Origin: Undaria pinnatifida
Taxonomy: Eukaryota; Sar; Phaeophyceae; Laminariales; Alariaceae
Length of the DNA: 64,000 nucleotides
Assembly (NCBI GenBank): GCA_012845835.1
Contig: JABAKD010000027.1
Span: 1,162,001 to 1,226,000 of the forward strand
Reading direction: 5' to 3'
Below are positions 24,401-31,836 of this stretch, one piece after another. The notes under the pieces are model-generated. The model had not been told where the DNA came from, searched no databases, and saw nothing but the letters and a program-made list of their open reading frames with translations. The first letter of the stretch is position 1; each line of letters begins with the position of its first letter. The translations under genes and the position numbers were made by a program.

Positions 24401-25103
24401 AGCGTTAGCGTTAGCGTTAGCGTTAGCGTTAGCGTTAGCGTTAGTGTTGGCGTTAGCGTTAGCGTTAGCGTTAGCGTTGGCGTTAGCGTTAGCGTTAGTG
24501 TTGGTGTTAGCGTTAGTGTTGTTAGCGTTAGTGTTTTAGCGTTGGCGTTGTCGTGTTCGTTAGCGTTAGCGTTAGCGCTAACATTTTATGTACGTGTGGT
24601 ACACGCAATGGTACACGCTAAGCGATAGCCTTGCCCGCATTGTAGGGGTGCGAGGTTATCTCGTCTGATAGACTGCGGCTTTGCATGACAATGATGATCC
24701 TCCCCCCTCCCCCGCCCGCTGCTGCTCGTGATGTGTTGACCTAAAGGTCGAACGAGTGCAGGAGGAGCTGCTGGCCAGCCGTGCGACCTTCGCCGCAGAA
24801 CAAGCCGGAAACAAAAATGCCGGCTTGTACCCCCACCTCTCGCCACAACAACAACACCACCAACAACAGCAACACCATCAACAGCACACCGGGCAGAGAG
24901 GATACAACAACGGTCCTCCCGCGTACACGCGTACCGCGAACGTCGGAAGCAGCAGTTATGCAACGGCGGCGGGCTACAGCCAGCCTCCTCCAGCCACGGG
25001 TGGGGGATGGGGGGCGGTGGCGGCGACAAGGGGTGTTTATACGCCGTCATTTGGGAACGGGGGCGGTTACGGAGCACAGGCACCCTACACACAACGCCGT
25101 TGA
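8420..25103 (+). CDS. TSG101: TSG101/VPS23 homologue, ESCRT-I subunit
   Basis: Exons: 8420-8482, 15521-15599, 16538-16629, 17047-17107, 18701-18843, 19549-19833, 20168-20206 (candidate), 20697-20786, 21514-21573, 22212-22321, 23793-23949, 24747-25103; 511 codons with the candidate, 498 without. Residues 1-146 form the UEV (ubiquitin E2 variant) domain: [76 protein letters not shown]. These align almost gap-free with animal TSG101, and no catalytic Cys is seen. A Pro/Thr/Ser-rich linker follows, then a charged coiled coil split over several exons, then the steadiness box ([36 protein letters not shown]). TSG101 normally ends just after that box; here 118 residues follow, with [19 protein letters not shown], a His/Gln run and a Gly/Tyr/Pro-rich end. 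Known family role: endosomal sorting of ubiquitinated cargo. The start matches the family N-terminus. Intron 1 is 7.0 kb. Confidence 0.92.
9357..9577. repeat. Dispersed repeat, family A, copy 1
   Basis: About 210 bp, closely similar to 27935-28168; shared strings include GACATCGTAGGCTGACTCCC and GAGGCATGAATTGCGTCAGC. It ends in GCGAGTTAATGTGAGAACAA. It lies in TSG101 intron 1. No ORF or terminal repeats were recognised, so the class is unknown. A third copy at 11.5-12.5 kb is split by a transposon. Confidence 0.7.
9682..9851. repeat. Local direct duplication in TSG101 intron 1
   Basis: A 45-bp unit beginning GAAGTGGGATCACGACCCAC occurs at 9682-9726 and 9807-9851. Between them a second small duplication (GTGAGAACAC...TGCTTACGCAGAGAGA) also occurs twice. 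Confidence 0.75.
10249..10566 (+). mobile_element. tRNA-derived SINE, copy 1
   Basis: A pol III type-2 promoter is visible: A box TGGCGTATCAG at 10260-10270 and B box GTTCGAGCC at 10306-10314, both exact matches to TRGYNNANNNG and GWTCRANNC. A ~230-bp body follows and then 26 A residues (10541-10566). Two further copies lie at 10657-10972 and 50142-50460. This is the layout of a tRNA-related head plus body plus poly-A SINE, which would need a partner LINE elsewhere. Target-site duplications are not clear. It lies in TSG101 intron 1. Confidence 0.85.
10657..10972 (-). mobile_element. tRNA-derived SINE, copy 2 (inverted)
   Basis: Same body as copy 1 in reverse orientation, starting with a poly-T tract (10657-10674). 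The B box carries one change (GCTCGAGCC) and there is a small insertion near the A box, so this copy is more decayed. It lies tail to tail with copy 1, about 90 bp apart, giving two ~290-bp complementary arms in the TSG101 pre-mRNA. Confidence 0.85.
11505..12500. repeat. Dispersed repeat, family A, copy 3, split by a transposon
   Basis: The left part (about 11505-11574) ends GTGACCACGGACTTGAGTA and the right part (12442-12500) starts TATGCGAGTTAATGTGAGAA. In the copy at 27935-28168 the same two parts are contiguous as ACTTGATTATGCGAG. The right part runs into an (AAC)n tract. Confidence 0.8.
11575..12441. mobile_element. Non-autonomous DNA element with TA target sites (element 1)
   Basis: 867 bp. 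The left end CCGTAACTGACACAAGATA and the right end (reverse complement CCGTAACTGACAAAAGATA) form ~23-bp terminal inverted repeats with two mismatches. Both ends are flanked by TA (11573-11574, 12442-12443), and the uninterrupted site is visible at 28136-28137. The interior is rich in CACCCCGGTGATA and TATCACACCC motifs and has no transposase-like ORF. It resembles a MITE of a TA-targeting superfamily (Tc1/mariner-like is a guess from the TA duplication). It is nested in family A repeat copy 3 inside TSG101 intron 1. Confidence 0.8.
13836..13928. repeat. Two tandem hairpin units (ACTGGCTGTT/AGCCAGTA)
   Basis: TACTGGCTGTTGAGCCAGTA and TACTGGCTGTTCAGCCAGTA, each a potential stem-loop and each followed by TGCCAGATCC, lie in tandem. 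A related half (GACTGGCACAGCCAGTA) lies just before. All are within TSG101 intron 1. Confidence 0.65.
14385..14485. repeat. 12-bp and 8-bp tandem repeats
   Basis: Units like GTCAAGATCAAC (12 bp), then three or four copies of CACACGTC (8 bp), lie in TSG101 intron 1. Confidence 0.65.
14785..14945. repeat. TATTGATGATGG-type minisatellite
   Basis: 12-bp units (TATTGATGATGG, then TATTGATAATAG) shade into other TA-rich repeats. Located in TSG101 intron 1. Confidence 0.7.
16403..16500. repeat. (CTTGTT)n microsatellite
   Basis: About twelve uninterrupted hexamers, then GTT/GTC triplets, end about 40 bp before the TSG101 exon at 16538. The tract supplies a pyrimidine-rich but non-standard acceptor context. 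Confidence 0.9.
16735..16990. repeat. (CTTGCT)n-like tract
   Basis: Imperfect GCTCTTGCTCTTGCT hexamers fill most of the intron between the exons at 16538-16629 and 17047-17107. ORFs across it are low-complexity artefacts. Confidence 0.85.
17550..17668. repeat. 17-bp minisatellite (TTATTCGTACGAGCATC)
   Basis: About six or seven copies of TTATTCGTACGAGCATC with few changes, in the TSG101 intron between 17107 and 18701. Confidence 0.85.
17930..18116. repeat. 11-bp minisatellite (AAGATATAATC)
   Basis: About 15 near-perfect copies of AAGATATAATC, in the TSG101 intron between 17107 and 18701. Confidence 0.92.
19342..19421 (+). repeat. Copy of the 3' edge of TSG101 exon 18701-18843
   Basis: GTGCGCATATGTCGAGCGTT, then GGGCGAAACACCTGGTACGT and TTGGGCCGGGC, mirrors the exon end and donor of 18798-18870 (GCGCGCACATGTCGAGCGTT, GGGGCGGAACCCCCGGTAAG, TTAGGCCGGGC). 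It is decayed and carries an extra TTTTTTTGGACG insertion; not in frame. Confidence 0.7.
20093..20121 (+). repeat. Interstitial TTAGGG telomere-like repeat
   Basis: Four to five tandem TTAGGG units sit in the intron after the TSG101 exon 19549-19833. Related GGGTTAGGG fragments lie near 23567-23600. This is an internal patch and not a chromosome end. Confidence 0.85.
20150..20222 (+). repeat. Tandem copy of the 3' edge of TSG101 exon 19549-19833, with a candidate 39-bp exon at 20168-20206
   Basis: About 70 bp match the end of the upstream exon plus its donor (AGGCCCCTCCCCGCAGCACGAACGAGAAGAG... against AGGCCCTCCCCGGAGCAAGTACGAGAAGAG... when read in pieces). A change creates the acceptor CCCCTCCCCGCAG, and the copy keeps a CAG|GTGCGA donor. 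Bases 20168-20206 therefore read [13 protein letters not shown], phase 0 at both sides, echoing [13 protein letters not shown] at the end of the preceding exon. If spliced in, it lengthens the coiled coil by 13 residues. Confidence 0.6.
20864..21013 (+). repeat. (TTGGG)n pentanucleotide satellite
   Basis: About 30 uninterrupted TTGGG/TGGGT units (150 bp) in a TSG101 intron. Repetitive ORFs on both strands here are artefacts. A shorter related patch is at 37503-37552. The strand is G-rich and could form G-quadruplexes. Confidence 0.95.
22494..23457. mobile_element. Non-autonomous DNA element with TA target sites (element 2)
   Basis: About 964 bp. Left end TCGTATTTGACGTAAGATAA; right end reverse complement CCGTATTTGACGTAGGGAAC; both flanked by TA (22492-22493, 23458-23459). 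The interior shares the CACCCCGGTGA style of element 1 but little exact sequence. It contains no transposase-like ORF. It lies in the TSG101 intron between 22321 and 23793. Confidence 0.7.
24049..24580 (+). repeat. (TTAGCG)n array with internal 75-bp duplication
   Basis: About 530 bp of TTAGCG hexamers and variants (TTGGCG, TTCGCG, TTGGTG). A 75-bp unit containing GTCAAAGTTAGTGTTACATT occurs twice (from about 24196 and 24271). Long ORFs in all plus frames and one minus frame simply reflect the stop-free hexamer. It lies in the last TSG101 intron. Confidence 0.92.
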
Positions 25104-28100
25104 CGGAGTTTCTTGTTCTCGATGATGGGTGATGGTATGGTACGTACGAGTTGTGTAGAAGTTTTTGCTCTTGTGCCTGTTGTTGTTATCCTTTTGAGCC
25201 GACGGATGGGCGGATGACTGGATGATGCGGCGCGATTACCTTGCGGGGCTATTTCCGTGATAATTTCCCTTATGACTCGGGGGAAATTACCGTGTAATTA
25301 CGCGGGGTAATTGCCGTGTAATTCCAAGGGGTAATTGTCGTGTAATTGCGCGGGGTAATTACGGGGTAAGGACAGTAGCTGCGCAGTAGTTGCGGTGTAA
25401 TAACCTTTTGCGACGTTTTTCGCGGCTGGGGCTTCGCGCGGGGCGTTGATATCCGTGCGGGGGAATATGTGTCCGAGATTGTTGAAGGTTGGGCGATTGA
25501 TCGGTAATCGTCCGGGGTTTTGCCGTGGTTGAATGGGGACGCGCTATTATTTACAATAGTTTTGGGCCGTGAGGGTGTGCTGTGTCTACAACAACAATAA
25601 TAGCAGCGCGAACGACGCAGCGTGACGGGCCGTGGAATGACCCGCCTCTCGTCCTGTCCTGTCCTGTCCTGTCGTGCGTCAGGGCGGAGCGGCCGTGTTT
25701 TCTGTTCTTTCTCGGACGGTGCCGTATGTGTGTCGTGTCGTGTAGGCTTCGCCCCCTGGGCGAGTTTTCCCCCATTTTTTTTTCGTTTTTGTCTTTGGTT
25801 GTTTTGGGTGGGTGTGTGGGTGGGTGGGCGGGCGGGTGGGTGTATGGGCGAGGGTAGGATATTCTCGAGGCATAGGCTAGGGGGTTATGCGGTGAGTGTG
25901 GCCACCACCGTGCTTCACTGTGTGTGTATGTGTTTTTTCCCCCGTCTTGATGTCGTGTTTCGTTGTAGTCTACCCGTGCAGTGCAGCGGAGGGAGTGTAG
26001 GGTCTACGTTACGCACTGACTGCTAATCATGGACTCGCAGCCTTTCTCTCTGGAAGGCGTAATTTCATCATTTTTGATTATTTCCCCGTCTTCTTGGCGC
26101 TGGCAGTATGCTGCCTTTTTGTGTATATGCTATCAAGTGTGCCGTCAGTGTAGTTAGGTGTACGTACACAGCTTCTCGCTCTCCTTTTGCGGCGGCTGCT
26201 GGGTGATATCAACAAAGGTGTGTTTTTTTTCTCTATTGGGCACTCCGATGGGCACTCCAATGGATAGGAGGCGATAGTCTCGCCTTCTATTTTGTTAAGG
26301 CTTTTCATGGACTATAATACGACACGCGGGTCGGGCCAAGAGGTGTTGGACATGTCATGGGCTCATGGGTCAGGTCTGGTGGGGTCGGGTCAGGAGAGGA
26401 GGCTTTCGAATCTCACGGGTCGGCTCACCAGCACCCGACACGCGAGAAGTGACTCGATCTATCACCTGAGTTTGTACCACCCCCCCCCCACATTCTGCGC
26501 CAGACCGCCACGTCGTGGGCGCAGCTCGGATGTCGAATCTATCCGCACCGTATGACAAACTAGACAGCAGCACCGTTTAACGGCGTACCTGTAGAGCTCT
26601 AAACTATACCGTTATTAATGGGCTTTCTGCGAGACGGTGCGGTTCAACGGCCCCTGCTAAACACGGCTCCTCCGTGGTCGATGGCGTTTGCGATTAGGAA
26701 TTTTTTCACATCCGTACCTGTATACCAGGTACATCATCTACCCGTGGACGCAGAGATCTACACGTACTTCGGACAAAACAAAGGCCCATGCACAAGTCAT
26801 GCGCAAGTGTGTGTGTATTTGTGGACTTCTCCGCAGACGTGTTTTATCATTTTTTCTGGCGGACTCATCTAGACACTACAGAAAAGGATCAAAGGCTAAA
26901 ATAGATGTCTGCAGCAGTGTTGCAGCACTTCGCACATATGGGAACCCGGAAACAAATCGCCGCAGGCTCGAAATGTAACGACCGTGGCATGACAGTTGCC
27001 GAGTACAAGTCGCAACGGACTGCGTACAAATGAATACCCCTACCTGGTACCCGTACGTACTGGTCTATAATACCAGGTACATAACACGACGAGTACGAGA
27101 TTGTTGTTTGTTCTTGTAGTAGGCGAGCTCTTCTTCAATGTCTCTTGTTTTTGCTCTTCTGCAGGGTGGAGCTGGACCTGGTGATGATTTTGCATTTTTG
27201 GAGCTTCCCTCTCCCTCGCGTATCATCTTGTATCTATAGTTCATGCTGGAGTGTTTTGAAGTATAAGCGTTTGATGTGCCGTTGGATGGTGTCACTAGAT
27301 GCAACGTGTTTGGAGAAAAACGTAACCTTTGGGCAATCATGGCTCCTTATAAGGGAGACCGCACGATAAGGAAAAGTGGTACATAAGGCATATAAAATTT
27401 CTTCGTCCCTTATAGAGGACGAAGCATTCAACAAAGCACTCCAGGTTCCGCCCGTAAAAGAAGCCACCGCACTGTCTCCCGATTGCAATACGCAACCTCA
27501 AAATGTACAACGAATTATTATGTTTTTTCCCCGAGTGCCAGAGAAACGGATCCCGCAACAAACATCGAGTTCTTGGTTTATAGACAGCAATGCTCGATAT
27601 GTTGCGTTTCATTTGCCGTGAGGTTTTAGAAAACACCAACACATATCATGAACAACCGCGATCGCGACACGTCCTACATAAGTCCATTGCGCCAAGCGAA
27701 AAAAATATGCGACGAGATGTACGTACGTATAATAGCAGGCGGGAAATCCGACCACCAGGCCCCATGAAACTGTCCACAGTAACTTACGAGTAGTAATAGC
27801 AGGGGCAGCGTAGGGAAGGGACAGCCACACCCCAACACATCATACATTTGAGTGATGGGTACTACGAACGTGCAATATATACGTGGTAGTCTTTCTTGGG
27901 TGGTGCGCGGTATAGTCGGTTGTTCCAGGCGCGGGTAGTGAGAGGTATGCACCAGTATGAACCTGGGACATCGTAGGCTGACTCCCGATTTCACTTTCAT
28001 GTGTTTCCGGTGGAGGCATGAATTGCGTCAGCTGTGATATATGCGTTCACCACCTTTGATTTGTTTGTGTTTTCTTCCTGGGGTATTCCTCAGCTCCAGA

Positions 28101-28829
28101 GTGAGTGGAGCCTGTCCTGTGACCACGGACTTGATTATGCGAGTTAATGTGAGAACAACAAAGAAAACATTTGACGCGAGGATGTGGAGGGCGAGAAGTG
28201 AGTGGGGTCCACAAGCTATTATGTGCGGCATTGATAACGTTACTTTTGATGAAGATAATCACCGGTAACTGTAAGTTTGTCAAACAGCATACCCACGATA
28301 GCAAAGACCAAACCATAACCATTCAGCAGCACCAGTGCAACTCCTTCGCTTGGTCAATGCGATCCATCATTCTATCCATCAATTCAATTATGAGGCAGAG
28401 ACCCTTGATTAATTCATTGCGTCGACCAAAAACACAACGCGTATCACTGGAGGACCCGGCGTGCGCACAACGAGCAAAGCCGCGACAACGTCAACCGTAC
28501 CCTGCACGTGTTGTGGCCGAGAGCACGATCCCATTACAGCCACGTGTCGTGCCCTAAAGCACACCCCGTACGGGCCGGGGCGTTCGTCCTCACCCCCAAA
28601 ACGCCATCCTCAATGCACCAACTCCACGCAAAGCCAAGTCAGAAAGCACACCACACCACATCGCCTCTGCCCGCTGAACGACAATGTCCAAGAGGTAGGT
28701 AAAGGTGTCGGAGGGTGGACGGGAGGGGGGTCGATCGCAAGAAAATGCCAAGAAAAAGCCATAAAGCAACCGCAAGCGTAAGAATGACCCAATGGGCCAA
28801 GGCGTGATCGGTTCTTGAAGGCGTTTGAT
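25104..28829. other. Intergenic region between TSG101 and the eL40 fusion gene (convergent ends)
   Basis: No gene is recognised. Contents: TSG101 3' flank; a degenerate GGGGTAATTACCGTGTAATT repeat (25255-25370); a G-rich GTGGGTGGGTGGGCGG patch near 25810-25850; family A repeat copy 2 (27935-28168). Short open frames at 27065-27640 on both strands (for example + 27376-27621) have no recognised relatives. Confidence 0.5.
27935..28168. repeat. Dispersed repeat, family A, copy 2 (uninterrupted)
   Basis: Near-identical to 9357-9577. It carries the uninterrupted ACTTGATTATGCGAG site where element 1 sits in copy 3. It includes CTCCAGAGTGAGTGGAGCCT, a potential hairpin (CTCCAGAGTG/CACTCTGGAG). Confidence 0.75.
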
Positions 28830-31800
28830 CTATTTCAGCTTCTTCTTGGGGCGAAGCTGGTTGGTGTGACCGCACTTCTTCTTGCGGCAGTTCTTAGCGC
28901 GGGGGGGCAGCCGTGCGTAACACCTGTGGCAGTCGCCAAATTATCGAAAGAAACAAAAAAGGCAGCATAAACGTACCCGGAAAGGGGGGAGGGGTGCAAA
29001 GGATACCACGGACAAAGGGGGGGGGGGGGAGGGGGTCGTGCTGAGCGAGGTTGTGCACGCATGAGTTCGCTTTGTTTTTACGTGTAATCAAGCCCTGTTT
29101 GCGCTAGCCGGTGAAATGAAAGAGCCGCTCTTGGAAGCCGGTGGTTTGGTCACGCTAAAATACCGCGGTGTGAGGTGTTTTGGTGGTGGGACAGAACATT
29201 TCTGTCGAATTTCATCGAACACTGAAAAGCGAGACGATGCAATAATCATGGCCATAACAAACATAGCAGGTAACCCTCAACACCGCTCGCATCGGGTCAT
29301 GTAGTACTCGACTACACTAGACGATTCGTTTTGTGTTCCTGTTGTCTGTTGTTTTCGGCTCTCACTTGCGGCACACCATCTTCTCGGTGTTGAAGGTCTT
29401 GGCCAGGGCGGCGAGCGAAGGGTCGTACACGCCACCGTGCAGGCTTAGAAGGACGTGGACTGTGGACTCCTGCAGAACCGCCGCACAACACCATTTCCGA
29501 AACGAACAAAACACGCCACAAAAAGAATGTCAGTAAGGCGTTATCATAGAGTGGGGCCGAAGTAAAATAAATACGCCGGGAAGGTAATTTTATGGCCGTC
29601 TTCGGTGAGGCGTTATCATAGAGGGGGGCCAACTCAAACAAAACATGCCACTGTGCAGGCTCAAACGGATGTGGACGGTGGACTTCTGCCGACCCGCATC
29701 ACACCATGCCGGAAACAAAAACACGGTGCAAAAATAATAACAGGGTTCGCCGTGGACGGTGGACTCCTGCCGATCATCACACTACCATGCCGAACCAACA
29801 AAACACGCTGCAAATAAGAATAACAGGCGTCGTCGTTAGTGAGGCGATGTCATAAAGGGGGGCGGTACAACAAAAAATACGCGACACAACGAGGGAAGAA
29901 ATGGCCCGTTAGAGGGAGGCATTATGACAAGGAGGAAGGGGGGGCCAAACAAAACACGCCTTGGAGGAGGGGAAACGCACAGATAGAACAGTCACGTGAA
30001 GACACTCGCCATCTATCGCGCACATAAAGCATTACCAGGCCAAAAGTACACAGTACGAGTACTAATCGGAAATATAAGATAATCCACAGCAAAGAAAAAG
30101 AGCACACGCGCGTTGCTCTGAAACAACCCATCCAAACACGCCATCTAGGCGCCGCACAGACTCCCTCACGTTCTCTATGATTTCGCCAGCCCACTGGCTG
30201 CCTCGGGTCGTTATCGACTAATTATTAAAAACATATCCAGTTCCGTATCCAGTGTCCAAACCGTTCAAGCTACGCATATACACCATGGTCCAATATCGAC
30301 ATATTCGAGTCTTATCGACGGTCTATCCATTGAGCCGTACCGACGGCTTTACCGAGCGCACCGCAAACCAATCACGTGCGAACACAGCGAAATGACCAGT
30401 TATGATGATCGGTACCACAAAAACAATGGCCAAGGGATGAGTCGCTATCAGCCACCTTGAAGAACACGCAAAAGGGGAGGTTATCAACGTATACGTGGAG
30501 GCGTTTACAACGGCTTACCGACAGCAGTAACGACCAAAATCCCCCGTAAGATAAAAGCGACAAAACCAATAATTTGCCCGCCGCAGGGTCGATTTCTGAG
30601 TCTATGTTGTAGCCCAATGTTAATACCACATTTCAAAGGGTATCTATCTGGCATAACCAAAACCAGATGCGACGGTCTGCCTGCCACAGAAGAGAAAATA
30701 ACAGCGTGAAGCCATCTGTACCTTCTGTACGTTGTAGTCTCCCAGAGTGCGGCCCTCCTCGAGCTGCTTGGCTCCGAGGACCAACCGCTGCTGGCAAGCA
30801 GGGATGCCTGCTTGTTCATGACACCGTGACACAAGGGGCAAGGTCAGCGCTACAAACAACACGGACGTTCCCTCTTAGCAGCGAGCTATCTGCGGTAAAA
30901 AACATCAATAGACCAATCATACGAGAGTACCAGCTCAAGTAGCCCACATCATTCAGCTAGGCTGAGGCTGAGCGACCACATTATAACTCCCTGGGGGTTG
31001 AGTTATGAGAGTTGAGAGAGGGAAAACACCAAACCAGAAGGGTAATACAGCATCGCGGCCCGGGCTGTCGGGAGCTACGGCCCAAATCCATCAATCCATC
31101 AATCCATCACACCTGAGTGCCACTTCAGGTAGCACACACCATTTCGCAGAGTTGAGTGTATACAGCATTGAGCAATGAACCCCTTTAGGGCCTCAATCAA
31201 TTGCAACAATGTCGACACAAAAATAGACCATTACAGCTCCGACCACACCAAGCAACCCGGGAACTTGCGGTAGGGGGGGTGTCCCAAGCGCAATGCACGC
31301 GCGCAGCATAGCGGTGCTCGTACGTTTGCCCGTTCTTCCTAGACGCTCGACAACATACAACTCTGTCCTGTTTTGGGTCTCTACGCATGGACCCCAAGAT
31401 TGACGGCGAGGGGCAACTCCAGCATCAAACACCACACCTATCGTAGACACCATAAATAGGAGCATCACCGCGAATGTTCTGAACCGCGACAGGGCGACTT
31501 CAAGCCAACACAACGAATGCAGCAGGAGGGGAGTACTTTTAGCACTTCTAGAAGCGCACACCTTGTCTCGTGGTGGGATTGGTGACATTTAAAGCTCAAA
31601 TCCTCTACACCTCGAAACCCCTGCCCATAATAATTTCAAGTGATTTGTCCAACAAAACGGGTTTCCAGTTGTAAAGGCGTTAAGCTTGTTAATTAGACTC
31701 ATTAGTACCATCAATGCTATATGCAAGGCGTGGTTTAGTAGTATCGTATGAGCGACTCACCCTCCCTGTCCTGGATGATCTGCTTGACGCCGACGATCGT

Positions 31801-31836
31801 GTCAGACGACTCAACATCTAAGGTGATGGTCCTACC
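28830..31836 (-). CDS. UBA52: Ubiquitin-like / ribosomal protein eL40 fusion, divergent ubiquitin part, first exon not found
   Basis: Minus-strand exons in transcript order: 31836-31761, 30807-30722, 29469-29366, 28923-28830. They sum to 360 nt (119 residues plus TAG) with matching phases. The eL40 part is well conserved: [20 protein letters not shown], then [20 protein letters not shown] and [10 protein letters not shown], keeping the four zinc-site Cys. The upstream half aligns with ubiquitin residues 10-76 with no gap but matches only about 46 of 67 positions. It has K11R, K29I, K33R, I44V, F45L, G47A, R72S and R74H; K27, K48, K63, R42 and the terminal GG remain. In the family, the fusion is cut after GG to give ubiquitin and the 60S subunit protein. 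The exon for residues 1-9 was not found intact. Orthology to UBA52 rests on the eL40 half. Confidence 0.9.
29533..29960 (-). repeat. Tandem relics of the 5' edge of eL40-fusion exon 29469-29366 and its intron
   Basis: The true exon edge (+ strand GGACGTGGACTGTGGACTCC) recurs at about 29651-29690 (GGATGTGGACGGTGGACTTC) and 29751-29790 (CGCCGTGGACGGTGGACTCC). The flanking intron motif (GAGGCGTTATCATAGAGGGG) recurs near 29533, 29610, 29843 and 29918. All copies lie upstream in the transcript, inside the intron. Confidence 0.7.

Noticed and set aside
23979-24628. Long Val/Ser, Ala/Leu and Leu/Thr open frames
   Set aside because: They are the three stop-free readings of the TTAGCG array plus its complement, inside a TSG101 intron.
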